A stretch of 64,000 nt of DNA from Corynebacterium durum (lineage in GTDB: Bacteria > Actinomycetota > Actinomycetes > Mycobacteriales > Mycobacteriaceae): the NCBI RefSeq assembly GCF_030408675.1, contig NZ_CP047200.1, positions 1,736,001 through 1,800,000 on the forward strand, written 5' to 3'. This document shows, piece after piece, positions 28,545-37,358 of this stretch. The number at the start of each line of letters is the position of its first letter. Position 1 is the stretch's first letter. The notes below the pieces were generated by a model. It saw nothing but the letters and a program-made list of their open reading frames with translations. It made no database searches and was not told where the DNA came from. Both the position numbers and the translations under genes were made by a program.

Positions 28545-30109
28545 GCCGCCACCTCCACTGGGGCACCGTGAAGCTCAAACGCCTGCGCCACATGATCCAA
28601 CCCGGGACGCGACGCCCCCGCCAGATCGGCGATGGTCCAGGCAAGCTTCAGCATCCGATCGACACCCCGCTGGCTTACATCGCCATTGCCCAGGTAGGCA
28701 GCAAGAAGGGCCATTGCGGCATCATCAGCCGGGAACTCCCGCCGCAAGACCTGCGAATCCACATCTCTGTTGGAACGTGCACGCACCCCCGCGCGCGACC
28801 AGCGCGCAACCGACCGCTCACGAGCCGCCACCACGCGCTTCCTTATCGACGCCGTGGACTCCTCACCCGCATGTCCCAGCACAGCACCCACACCCCGGGT
28901 ATGCACAAAAATATCCAGGCGATCCCGCAACGGTCCGGAAATATTGGACAAGTGGCGCATCCGAACCCGCGCCAAGCATCTGCACGAACTGGGATCCTCC
29001 GCACCACACGGACAGGGATTAGCCGCCAACACCAGTTGAAACCGCGCCGGGAAATGCACGTCATGACGGGCTCGCACCAACCGGACCTCGCCCTCCTCCA
29101 AGGGAGTACGCAGACTATCCAGCACCGATGCGGGGATCTCACTGGCCTCGTCAAGAAACAGCACACCATGATGCGCCAAACTCACCGCACCGGGCCTGGG
29201 CATTCCACTGCCACCGCCGAGTAGCGCCGACCGCGACACACTGTAATGAGGAGCGACAAACGGCGGCACAAGTACAGGACCGTGAAACACCCCACCCGCG
29301 ACCGAATGCACCGCCGTAGCTTGCACACATTGCCCAGCATCAAGAGGCGGCAAAAGACCAGGCAACCGCGCCGCGATCATTGACTTACCCGTACCAGGCG
29401 GACCGACCATCATCATGTGATGCCCGCCAGCGGCAGCAACTTCCGCTGCCCACCGCGCCTCAGGCTGACCACACACATCCGCCATGTCCGGGACCGCAGC
29501 ACTTTCCGACGCCCCTGTGCCTTGCGCCTCCGCGACACTTACAGCACTGGGCAATTCCACGAGATCATTCACCCAACCCATAATCTGTGCGAGGCTGCGG
29601 GCAGCCAGGACAGACATCCGCGGGGTGCCCAGTTTCTGGTCCACCGGGACGTCGATAAGCGCGGCCTCCGCAGCGTTCCCCTGAGGGACGATCACGCGCC
29701 GCAACCCGGCGCGGCGTGCCGCCATCAGCACGGGAAGTACCCCAGCCACAGGCCGCAGCGAACCGTCCAGCCCGACCTCACCCAACAGCACCGTCTCGCT
29801 GAGGCGCTGGCGAACCAGCGGATCAGTAGAGCTGGCGGTGAGAATGGCCAGGCACATGGCGACGTCGAAATGCGAACCGGCTTTGGGCATGGATGCTGGC
29901 GAGAGGCTGACCACAACCTTTGTTTTTGGCCAGTGCAGTTGAGAGTTGGCCACGGCGGTTTTCATGCGGTCGCGGGATTCCGAAATAGCAGTGTCAGCGA
30001 GCCCAACGATCTGGATGCGCGGCAGTCCCGGCCCTACATTGGCCTCCACATCGACGATGGTTGCGGTGACCCCTACGATCGCTGCCGATAGCGCTCTACC
30101 AAGCGCCAT
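28541..30109 (-). CDS. comM: Mg-chelatase-like AAA ATPase ComM/YifB
   Basis: A 522-residue AAA+ protein. N-terminal Lon-protease-like domain (about 1-170) followed by an MCM/Mg-chelatase-type ATPase with Walker A GPPGTGKSMIAARL near residue 240, Walker B VLFLDEASE and the CPCG...CRC cysteine cluster. ComM acts as a branch-migration helicase in natural transformation in Vibrio; YifB relatives occur in many non-competent bacteria. It overlaps yraN by 14 bases and dprA by four, giving a compact yraN-comM-dprA unit. Confidence 0.93.
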   Translation of the reverse strand: MALGRALSAAIVGVTATIVDVEANVGPGLPRIQIVGLADTAISESRDRMKTAVANSQLHWPKTKVVVSLSPASMPKAGSHFDVAMCLAILTASSTDPLVRQRLSETVLLGEVGLDGSLRPVAGVLPVLMAARRAGLRRVIVPQGNAAEAALIDVPVDQKLGTPRMSVLAARSLAQIMGWVNDLVELPSAVSVAEAQGTGASESAAVPDMADVCGQPEARWAAEVAAAGGHHMMMVGPPGTGKSMIAARLPGLLPPLDAGQCVQATAVHSVAGGVFHGPVLVPPFVAPHYSVSRSALLGGGSGMPRPGAVSLAHHGVLFLDEASEIPASVLDSLRTPLEEGEVRLVRARHDVHFPARFQLVLAANPCPCGAEDPSSCRCLARVRMRHLSNISGPLRDRLDIFVHTRGVGAVLGHAGEESTASIRKRVVAARERSVARWSRAGVRARSNRDVDSQVLRREFPADDAAMALLAAYLGNGDVSQRGVDRMLKLAWTIADLAGASRPGLDHVAQAFELHGAPVEVAA

Positions 30110-30464
30110 CGGTGACTCCTTCGTAATGCTCGTAGTTCACATCGTCGCCGTTCATGAGCACCACAAGAACATCAAAACGAACAGGCATGTACGGCTTGCC
30201 CTGCAGCCACATCGCCGCCGCCCGACGCAGCTTAGTCAATTTTTCTGGCGTCACCGCCTCCGCGCCACCATAGTCCAGGCTGCTGCGTGTTTTGACTTCC
30301 ACGAACACTACTTCCCCATCAGGGAAGCGTGCCACGACATCAAGCTCGCCGCAATGGTACCGGACGTTGCGGCCCACGATCTCCGCACCTAGATTTTCAA
30401 AATACTGTGCCGCCAGCTCCTCGCCACGGCATCCCAACAACAAGTTATGTTTGGCATACGCCAT
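30096..30464 (-). CDS. UPF0102 (YraN) family nuclease-fold protein
   Basis: A 122-residue protein of the YraN/UPF0102 family with the restriction-endonuclease-like core: GCRGEELAAQYFENLGAEIVGRNVRYHCGELDVVA...VVFVEVKTRSS. The GELDVVA and VEVKTR motifs carry the Asp and Glu-x-Lys residues of the fold. Its role is unproven but the link to comM and dprA is widely conserved, suggesting DNA metabolism. Confidence 0.92.
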   Translation of the reverse strand: MAYAKHNLLLGCRGEELAAQYFENLGAEIVGRNVRYHCGELDVVARFPDGEVVFVEVKTRSSLDYGGAEAVTPEKLTKLRRAAAMWLQGKPYMPVRFDVLVVLMNGDDVNYEHYEGVTDGAW

Positions 30465-30531
30465 AACAAACCCCCAGGTAGTGAACTATTATCTGCCCCG
30501 ATGTTCACTACCTACTATGCGTATCGACGCC

Positions 30532-30541
30532 CACCCCGCGC
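30532..30541 (+). repeat. Intergenic copy of TATCGACGCC motif
   Basis: Exact copy of the over-represented 10-mer in the gap between yraN and the DUF2469 gene, where no coding constraint applies. Flanks read GCG before and CACC after, matching several coding copies. Confidence 0.7.
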
Positions 30542-30624
30542 AACCACCCCGTCGTCCACCTGTGGATAGCGGTTGATTATCCACAGTGTCCCTGGGGCGC
30601 GTTTGACAGACCGCAATCACCCCG

Positions 30625-30930
30625 CTACTTCGGAATGATCATCTCCGGTTTGTCTAATTCTTCAATATTGACGTCCTTATATGTAATCACTCGGACGTAA
30701 CGCACAAAACGCGCCGAACGGTACATATCCCACACCCACGCGTCTGACATGCGAATTTCGTAATACACCTCGCCGTGCGCACTGTGCGGAATTAACTCCA
30801 CCCCATTGGCCAAATAGAAGCGGCGCTCCGTTTCCACCACGTAAGAGAATTGGCTCACCACATCCCGGTATTCACGATACAGAGACAGCTCAACCTCGGC
30901 CTCGTAGTTGTCGAGTTCCTCAGCGCTCAC
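30625..30930 (-). CDS. DUF2469 family protein
   Basis: A 101-residue acidic protein, almost invariant in actinobacteria and normally found just downstream of rnhB. The sequence MSAEELDNYEAEVELSLYREYRDVV...SDAWVWDMYRSARFVRYVRVITYKDVNIEEL is typical. Function unknown. It starts 15 bases after the rnhB stop and is probably cotranscribed with it. Confidence 0.92.
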   Translation of the reverse strand: MSAEELDNYEAEVELSLYREYRDVVSQFSYVVETERRFYLANGVELIPHSAHGEVYYEIRMSDAWVWDMYRSARFVRYVRVITYKDVNIEELDKPEMIIPK

Positions 30931-30945
30931 GCCACAACCTCCCAG

Positions 30946-31590
30946 CTAAACGCAACTTTGCTCCCACTCCGAATGAGCAGCAGCCACATTTGAATAACTA
31001 TAGCGATGTTCTGGGCACGCACCGTGACGGCGCACCGCATCCATATGAGAAACCGTGCCGTACCCCTTATGTGCAGCAAACCCATAGGCCGGGTAGCGTG
31101 AATCTAATTCCATCATCAGATTGTCACGGGTTTGTTTTGCCAACACGCTCGCCGCAGCAATGCAACGAGCACGCGAATCGCCGCCGATGATGGGCAGTGA
31201 AGGTACTGGAAAACCTGGGATGCGCAGGGCGTCAACAAGCACGAACCCGGGCCGGGTATCCAGCGCGGCCACCGCACGCCGCATGCCGGAAACGTTGGCG
31301 TCCTGGATGCCGTGGGCATCAATGTCCTGTGCGGAGACCAGCACCACGGCCCATGACAGCGCGTGGTTCTTCACCAGCGGGAAAAGGCGCTGGCGCTGGC
31401 GTGCTGTGAGTTTTTTAGAATCGGTGAGTTCCGCCAGATCTGTGATCGGGTGATCCGGCAAGATGCATGCGGCGATAGCAATAGGACCGGCGCAGGCACC
31501 CCGACCCGCCTCATCAACCCCCGCGACCGGGCCGAGACCACTCTTGGATAGGGTGACCTCGTACGTACGGAGCTGCTTTAACGTACGCAC
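30946..31590 (-). CDS. rnhB: Ribonuclease HII
   Basis: Removes RNA from RNA-DNA hybrids, including single ribonucleotides. 214 residues. The catalytic VAGVDEAGRGACAGPI block near residue 22 supplies the Asp-Glu pair, and the FVLVDAL Asp near residue 116 is also present. The C-terminus keeps AHKGYGTVSHMDAVRRHG. Ten bases downstream of lepB. Confidence 0.96.
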   Translation of the reverse strand: MRTLKQLRTYEVTLSKSGLGPVAGVDEAGRGACAGPIAIAACILPDHPITDLAELTDSKKLTARQRQRLFPLVKNHALSWAVVLVSAQDIDAHGIQDANVSGMRRAVAALDTRPGFVLVDALRIPGFPVPSLPIIGGDSRARCIAAASVLAKQTRDNLMMELDSRYPAYGFAAHKGYGTVSHMDAVRRHGACPEHRYSYSNVAAAHSEWEQSCV

Positions 31591-31600
31591 CGTGCGGATG

Positions 31601-32410
31601 TTAGTGCTGAATATCTGGGTCGTCCACTAGGCCCATTCGGCCAAGCGGAAGCGCAATGGCTACAACCTTGCCCACAATGTTCTTCTCGGGGATGGTGCCC
31701 TGGTACTGGTCGGCCATGTGATAGCGGGAATCCGCAGAATTAGTGCGGTTGTCGCCCATCACAAAGACATTCCCTTCAGGCACCTTCACGGGGCCGAAGT
31801 AGGGACCACCACATGCTTCCGACCCGGTGGACTGATCCACCGGGTAGGCGGGCGGCTGCAGCGTGTAGGAAGAATCAATCACTTTGCCATTGACTTTCAC
31901 GCCCGTATCCCCAGCTTGGCATTCCACTGTCTGACCACCAGTCGCAATAACGCGCTTGACCAGGTCATTCTGATCCGGCGCGACAACCCCCACCATAGAC
32001 CCGAGGTTCTGCAGACCACGAATCAGAGGGTTGGAGGAGCGGCGTGAATCGTAGTTAGCATTCCACGACTCGGTGCCTGCAAACACCACCACATCCCCCG
32101 GCTTCGGGCTGCCGAAACGATACGAAATTTTCTCCACATAAATGCGGTCGCCTGTGCAACCACTACACCCGTGCAGCGTAGGTTCCATCGACTCACTCGG
32201 AATAACATACAGGCGACCAACAAACGTGTGCAGCAACCCAATGATCAGGATGGTGGTGAACACCACGACGGGGATCTCGATGTACCACGGCAGCTGCCGA
32301 CGGCCATCGTCCCCCCGCTTATTCTTCTTACGACCAGCATCGCGGTCATCGTCGTGGCGATCATCAGCCCGGCTGCTGTCTACGCGAAAGTTATCGTTCG
32401 AGTCAGTCAC
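31601..32410 (-). CDS. lepB: Signal peptidase I
   Basis: Membrane Ser-Lys protease that removes Sec and Tat signal peptides. 269 residues: a charged disordered N-terminus (1-40, rich in Asp and Arg), one transmembrane helix (about 44-64), then PSESMEPTL with catalytic Ser74 and DLVKRVIATGG with general-base Lys152. The C-terminal box MGDNRTNSADSR is intact. It starts an apparent lepB-rnhB-DUF2469 operon. Confidence 0.95.
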   Translation of the reverse strand: MTDSNDNFRVDSSRADDRHDDDRDAGRKKNKRGDDGRRQLPWYIEIPVVVFTTILIIGLLHTFVGRLYVIPSESMEPTLHGCSGCTGDRIYVEKISYRFGSPKPGDVVVFAGTESWNANYDSRRSSNPLIRGLQNLGSMVGVVAPDQNDLVKRVIATGGQTVECQAGDTGVKVNGKVIDSSYTLQPPAYPVDQSTGSEACGGPYFGPVKVPEGNVFVMGDNRTNSADSRYHMADQYQGTIPEKNIVGKVVAIALPLGRMGLVDDPDIQH

Positions 32411-32502
32411 GAAAGAAAACTCTACCAGTTACATCGGAAACCCTAAACAGACTTTTATACGTCTCACATCTACTACCCTCGCCACGCTAGCGGTGGTACA
32501 CA

Positions 32503-32540
32503 CAAAAACGCCCCGCTTCATCTCCGAAACGGGGCGTCGT
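32503..32540 (-). terminator. Rho-independent terminator of rplS
   Basis: On the minus strand ACGCCCCG, a 14-base loop, CGGGGCGT, then TTTTTGTG, about 35 bases after the rplS stop. It separates rplS from lepB. Confidence 0.88.
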
Positions 32541-32574
32541 GTCCATCCTGTGGATCACATCAAGAAACCAAGCA

Positions 32575-32922
32575 CTACTGCTCGCGGTATTCCTTGATCT
32601 TGGCTGCCTTACCACGCAGATTACGCAGGTAGTACAGCTTAGCGCGGCGAACCTTACCGCGGGAGACAACCTCAATCTTGTCAATGTTGGGTGAGTGCAC
32701 CGGGAAAGTACGCTCCACACCAATACCGAAAGAAATCTTACGAACCGTAAAGGTCTCACGGATGCCACCGTTCTGACGGCGGATAACAACACCCTTGAAA
32801 ACCTGAATACGGGACTTGTCACCCTCAATGACCTTCACGTGAACGTTCACAGTGTCGCCGGGGCGGAATTTCGGAATATCGTCGCGCAACTGTGCGGCAT
32901 CGACCTTATCCAGAATGTTCAT
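32575..32922 (-). CDS. rplS: 50S ribosomal protein L19
   Basis: Large-subunit ribosomal protein at the 30S interface, 115 residues. Diagnostic segments: [55 protein letters not shown] and [15 protein letters not shown] 32922 ([11 protein letters not shown]) is chosen over upstream frame extension; AAGGA lies nine bases before it. Confidence 0.97.
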   Translation of the reverse strand: MNILDKVDAAQLRDDIPKFRPGDTVNVHVKVIEGDKSRIQVFKGVVIRRQNGGIRETFTVRKISFGIGVERTFPVHSPNIDKIEVVSRGKVRRAKLYYLRNLRGKAAKIKEYREQ

Positions 32923-33139
32923 AGAAACAATCCTTAAGTTCTGTAATAGAAAGAGGAACCTGGCGGCGCCTCCCACCGCACCATCGCGCGGTGACTAATC
33001 GGGCGCTCGGCCGGCTCGTATCCGAGACATGACGTGCCACTGCCAGGCCAAGACCAAGCAGACAACTGCGCAATTTTCGCACATGAAGCGCTGTGGCGTC
33101 AAAAATCGATGCAACAAGACGCACATACAACGCCTCCTG

Positions 33140-33195
33140 TTGACAGCACAACAACTCATCACTACTTTGGTGAACATGTTCACTGAACATGTTCA
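33140..33195 (+). promoter_or_regulatory. Promoter with double palindromic operator of TetR cassette
   Basis: TTGACA (33140-33145), a 17-base spacer and TACTTT (33163-33168) form a good promoter. Directly after it, around the expected transcription start, lie two adjacent palindromes: GTGAACATGTTCAC (33170-33183, perfect 14 bp) and TGAACATGTTCA (33184-33195, perfect 12 bp). The tandem dyads sit where a TetR dimer would block transcription, 30 bases before the TetR start codon. Confidence 0.85.
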
Positions 33196-33225
33196 TCCTG
33201 GCGTGTTACGCAGATAGGATCACTC

Positions 33226-33828
33226 ATGACCGCACGACAAGAACAACGCTTGGCCACAGAAAACACCATCCTTGCCACTGCAGAACAGCACTTTGTCACG
33301 CACGGATACCAGAACGCGACCATCCGCGCCATCGCCGCAGAAGCCAATGTGAGCACTGGCTCCGTCATGTCGGTTGGCGATAAGAAAACGCTGCTCATCA
33401 GGATTTTTGACACAAAGATTGCAGCCATCCACCAATCGCGCAACGGCCACACTGGCATTGCCGACACGCCCAACCCCACCGACGCAGTGCTGGCCACCGT
33501 CTCTCCATTCCTTACGATTTTCGCCAAGCACTTGGACCTATCCCGCGAGTACTTTGCCACGCTGGTCAGCGGCTCGCACTCCTCGATCATCTTCAACGAA
33601 CTCGCCGAAGCGCTTGAACGAGAATTTGCAGAACTCATCACGCACTTCTTACCCCAGCACGCTGACACCGCCGCCAGCGCTGCCCACGCACTCTACCTGG
33701 GTTTCTTAGGGGTGCTGGTGGTATGGGCGGGCAGTGTCGATGCCACTGTGGGCGACGTCCAGCTTCCCACCACTGAGCTGCGCCGCTTCGTCGATTTCTT
33801 TTTCACCTCGCAAGGGGCACACTCATGA
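33226..33828 (+). CDS. TetR family transcriptional regulator
   Basis: A 200-residue repressor. The N-terminal helix-turn-helix is ILATAEQHFVTHGYQNATIRAIAAEANVSTGSVMSVGDKK; the Tyr-Phe pair usual after the recognition helix is replaced by MSVG. The rest is the helical ligand-binding and dimer domain. It is the first gene of a three-gene operon and probably autoregulates through the double palindrome just upstream. It overlaps the next gene by four bases (ATGA). Ligand unknown. Confidence 0.92.
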   Translation: MTARQEQRLATENTILATAEQHFVTHGYQNATIRAIAAEANVSTGSVMSVGDKKTLLIRIFDTKIAAIHQSRNGHTGIADTPNPTDAVLATVSPFLTIFAKHLDLSREYFATLVSGSHSSIIFNELAEALEREFAELITHFLPQHADTAASAAHALYLGFLGVLVVWAGSVDATVGDVQLPTTELRRFVDFFFTSQGAHS

Positions 33829-34532
33829 ACATCCTTGTACTCGGGGCAACGGGGAACATTGGCACACCGCTGACACAACGTCTCCATGACGACGGGCACA
33901 CTGTAACCGCCTGGTCACGACGTACACATGGTGACCTCTCCACACAGCTCATTCCGTTGGACATGGTGGAAGGGACAGAACTGATCATTGACGTCACCGA
34001 CGCCAAACGCCGCAGCTCCATGCTCCCCACAATGGCCACCAATGTTGTCTCCAGCGTTCACCGCGCCGCTGTCACACCCCGCATCCTCTGCCTGGGCATC
34101 CTCAACCAGGACAAGAGCACATTCTCGTATTACAAACACAAGCAACAACAACATCAGGTCTACGCATCGTCCGGTCTCCCCTACACCACCGTACGATGCA
34201 CACAATTCACCACATTTCTCACCTCGCTTTTCGACGCCGCAACGCCCACCGGCCTCATCACACTACCGACAGGGGCTCGGTGGCAGCTGATTGATCCACG
34301 AGACGTCGCTACGCAGCTGGCATCCCTGCCCCAATCAGATGTGTTGACCCTCGCTGGACCAGAAACCCTGACATCACGCGAGGCTGCCGAGCGGTATCGC
34401 ACAGCACACGGAAGCAAGCGCATCCTTGTTAACCTGCGCGTTCCCGGTGCGTTCGGCAAGTTTCTGCGTGAAGGGCTGAATCTGACAACTGAACCGGACG
34501 CTATGGGCACCCTCACGTACCAAGGAAGGTAA
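33825..34532 (+). CDS. NAD(P)-binding atypical SDR / NmrA-like protein
   Basis: A 235-residue Rossmann-fold protein. The N-terminus MNILVLGATGNIGTPLTQRLHDDGHTV carries the GxxGxxG dinucleotide motif of atypical short-chain dehydrogenases (NmrA/HSCARG group). It lacks the YxxxK catalytic pair in the usual place (YYKHKQQQHQVYASSG is the nearest stretch), so a redox sensor or binding role is as likely as an enzyme. Position between a TetR regulator and a DoxX-like protein suggests oxidative or electrophile stress response. Confidence 0.8.
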   Translation: MNILVLGATGNIGTPLTQRLHDDGHTVTAWSRRTHGDLSTQLIPLDMVEGTELIIDVTDAKRRSSMLPTMATNVVSSVHRAAVTPRILCLGILNQDKSTFSYYKHKQQQHQVYASSGLPYTTVRCTQFTTFLTSLFDAATPTGLITLPTGARWQLIDPRDVATQLASLPQSDVLTLAGPETLTSREAAERYRTAHGSKRILVNLRVPGAFGKFLREGLNLTTEPDAMGTLTYQGR

Positions 34533-34535
34533 TCA

Positions 34536-34880
34536 ATGACTCTTTTTCTCGCCGTCGTCCTACTCGCCGACGTCGCCATGTCCATACGTCCCATGGCGTT
34601 CATTCGCGCGTGCCTGAGCGGGGTGAACCTGCCGGAAAACTTCTGGTGGGTGCTGCTCGTGATCAAAACCCTGGCAGCTGCGGGCCTCATCGCCGACCAC
34701 TGGCTTGCCGACGCCGGATACGCGGGCGTCGGGCTGGCAGCCACCGTGGGCGTGGTGGTGTACTTCCTGTGTGCCGTCGTGGCACACATTCGGGCGCATT
34801 TCCTGGGCAGGGAATTCTGGCTAAATTGCCTGGGAATGTTGGCACTCTCTCTGGTCACGCTGGGTTTTGTCGTGCTATGA
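34536..34880 (+). CDS. DoxX-like small membrane protein
   Basis: A 114-residue integral membrane protein with four predicted helices (about 2-18, 36-55, 63-82, 94-113), matching the DoxX/DoxX-like family that is often paired with redox genes. It starts three bases after the SDR gene. The last gene of the TetR cassette; it converges with tex. Confidence 0.7.
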   Translation: MTLFLAVVLLADVAMSIRPMAFIRACLSGVNLPENFWWVLLVIKTLAAAGLIADHWLADAGYAGVGLAATVGVVVYFLCAVVAHIRAHFLGREFWLNCLGMLALSLVTLGFVVL

Positions 34881-34916
34881 CCAGTCGTACTGTGACCAGT
34901 CGATGACCACAGCGCC

Positions 34917-37229
34917 TTAGTTACCAAAACCTGCTTTTCGCAGTGCATCAGCCATGCTGCCGCCCGCAGTGTCGTTGCGGTCATTGCGGCGCTGGCGTTG
35001 GCTGCGTCCATTCCCACGTTGTTGACGGGGCTTCTTACCAGCTTGCGCACCCTTCGACTTCTTCGGCCCCTTTGCTCCGGGTTCATCATTCAACCGCAGC
35101 GATAGGCCGATGCGCTGACGATCTACATCCACTTCCATGACCTTCACCTTGACGACCTGGCCGGAACGCACCACCGTGTGCGGGTCATCCACAAACGTGT
35201 CCGACATAGCGGACACGTGCACCAGCCCGTCCTGATGGACACCCACATCCACGAACGCGCCGAAAGCGGCCACGTTAGTCACGGTACCTTCCAAAATCAT
35301 GCCGGGCTGCAGGTCAGAGACCTTCTCCACTCCTTCTTTGAAGGTGGCTGTGGTGAATTCGGGGCGGGGATCGCGGCCAGGCTTATCCAGCTCGGCGATG
35401 ATGTCGGTGACGGTGGGGACTCCGAACTCGTCGGTGGCAAAATCCGCCGGGTTCAGCCCGTGAAGCACGCGGGTATTGCCGATCAGTTCCGCCACAGTCA
35501 AGCCCGTCGCAGTGGCAATCGCCCGCACCACCGGATACGCCTCCGGGTGCACCGCTGACGCATCCAGCGGATCCTTGCCACCCTGAATACGCAGGAAGCC
35601 CGCGCACTGCTGGTACGCCTTCGGCCCCAAGCGCGGCACCTTCTTCAGCGCCGCGCGGCTAGGAAATACCCCGTTTTCATCGCGGTACGCCACAATGTTG
35701 CCCGCCAGCGTTGACGTCACACCCGCCACCCGCGTGAGCAAAGGTATCGACGCCGTGTTCACGTCCACGCCCACCGCGTTCACCGCATCTTCCACCACCG
35801 CATCCAGCGTTTTTGCCAGTGCGCTTTGGTTCACATCGTGTTGGTACTGCCCCACGCCAATGGACTTCGGATCAATCTTCACCAACTCCGCAAGCGGATC
35901 CTGCAGCCGCCGTGCAATAGACACGGCACCCCGCAACGACACATCCATATCGGGGAATTCTTTCGCAGCAACCTCAGAAGCCGAATACACCGACGCGCCC
36001 GACTCCGACACCACCACCGGCGTAGGGCGGGTACCACCAGCGGTGGCGATCATATCCGCAACCTCAGATGCCAGCTTCTCCGTCTCCCGGGATGCCGTGC
36101 CATTGCCGATAGCCAGCAAATCCACGCCATGCGTGGCACATGCCGTGGACAACACCTTCACCGCGTCGGACCAACGATTTTGCGGCTGGTGCGGGTAGAC
36201 GATCATGGTCTCCAACACCTTGCCAGTTGTATCCACCACGGCACACTTCACGCCATTGCGGTACCCCGGATCCAACCCCAAGGTGGCCCGCTGACCGGCC
36301 GGAGCGGCCAGCAACACATCACGCAGGTTCTTGGCAAACACCTCCAACGCGCCTGCCTCGGCCTTCTCCTTCAACCGCATCCGCACATCCAGCCCCGAGG
36401 ACACATAGAGCTTGGTGCGCCAGCCCCAGCGCACGGCGTCGTCAAGCCAGGGGTTAGTAGTATCAATACCTGCACGATCCGCGATAAGCCCCTCATAGAA
36501 TGCGTCATCCCCGGCATCGAGATGCAGGTTCAGCACGCCTTCCTTTTCTCCGCGCAGCAGAGCCAGAATGCGGTGCGACGGCAGCGACTCACAAGACTCC
36601 GAAAACTCGAAATAATCCTTGAACTTAGCGCCTTCCTGTTCCTTACCTTCCGCGACGGAGGCGGTCATGTGGCCGCGACTCAGCATTTCCTCGCGAACCT
36701 CCCCCACCAGGTCAGCGTTGGTGGCACAGCGATCCACCAAGATAGCGCGAGCTCCCTCCAGTACCTTCTTCTCATCCTCGAAACCCTCACACACGTACGC
36801 GGTGGCGGCGGAGGTGGCATCGGTTGACGGGACGTCGATAAGCGCATCCACCAGCGCCTCAATCCCGGCCTCACGGGCAACATCGGCCTTGGTTTTGCGG
36901 CGCTTTTTAAAGGGCAGATACAAGTCCTCTAGACGGGCCTTCGTCTCGCAGGCGAGAATCAAGGCACGCAGATCATCGGTGAGTTTCCCCTGCTCTTCAA
37001 TCGCGGCGAGGATGCTCTGCTTACGTTCCTCCAACTCCCGGAGATATGCCAAACGCTCCTCCAACTGGCGAAGCTGCGAGTCGTCCAGGCCGCCCGTGAT
37101 CTCCTTGCGATACCGCGCAATAAACGGGACCGTGTTCCCCTCATCCAACAATGCAACCGTGGCTGCAACTTGGCTCTCCGACACCCCAAGCTCGCGGGCA
37201 ATAGTGGAATTAATCATTTGAACAAGCAT
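34917..37229 (-). CDS. tex: Tex-like RNA-binding transcription accessory protein
   Basis: About 770 residues, normal for Tex. The N-terminal helical region (INSTIARELGVSESQVAATVALLDEGNTVPFIARYRKE) leads to a YqgF-like RNase H fold (TLGLDPGYRNGVKCAVVD), tandem helix-hairpin-helix motifs and a C-terminal S1 RNA-binding domain (GMILEGTVTNVAAFGAFVDVGVHQDGLVHVS). The tail beyond S1 is rich in Lys, Arg and Gln. The frame is open upstream to 37379, but ATG 37229 fits family N-termini; ATG 37217 is also possible, and neither has a good ribosome-binding site. Confidence 0.94.
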   Translation of the reverse strand: MLVQMINSTIARELGVSESQVAATVALLDEGNTVPFIARYRKEITGGLDDSQLRQLEERLAYLRELEERKQSILAAIEEQGKLTDDLRALILACETKARLEDLYLPFKKRRKTKADVAREAGIEALVDALIDVPSTDATSAATAYVCEGFEDEKKVLEGARAILVDRCATNADLVGEVREEMLSRGHMTASVAEGKEQEGAKFKDYFEFSESCESLPSHRILALLRGEKEGVLNLHLDAGDDAFYEGLIADRAGIDTTNPWLDDAVRWGWRTKLYVSSGLDVRMRLKEKAEAGALEVFAKNLRDVLLAAPAGQRATLGLDPGYRNGVKCAVVDTTGKVLETMIVYPHQPQNRWSDAVKVLSTACATHGVDLLAIGNGTASRETEKLASEVADMIATAGGTRPTPVVVSESGASVYSASEVAAKEFPDMDVSLRGAVSIARRLQDPLAELVKIDPKSIGVGQYQHDVNQSALAKTLDAVVEDAVNAVGVDVNTASIPLLTRVAGVTSTLAGNIVAYRDENGVFPSRAALKKVPRLGPKAYQQCAGFLRIQGGKDPLDASAVHPEAYPVVRAIATATGLTVAELIGNTRVLHGLNPADFATDEFGVPTVTDIIAELDKPGRDPRPEFTTATFKEGVEKVSDLQPGMILEGTVTNVAAFGAFVDVGVHQDGLVHVSAMSDTFVDDPHTVVRSGQVVKVKVMEVDVDRQRIGLSLRLNDEPGAKGPKKSKGAQAGKKPRQQRGNGRSQRQRRNDRNDTAGGSMADALRKAGFGN

Positions 37230-37358
37230 AGTCGGCTGTCGGTTCGGGTCGGGGCAGGGACACAGATGTTGTCGTGGCGGTTGTGGATAACGTGGAACTG
37301 TCCACAGGCACAGGGTGCGCTGCGCTGCTAGGGCGAGATAGTCGGTTACAGAGGAAGT

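Noticed and set aside
27357..30464. dprA, comM and yraN as an active competence locus
   Set aside because: These genes are common in non-transformable actinobacteria and no DNA-uptake pilus genes are in the window; they are noted only as context for the repeated 10-mer.
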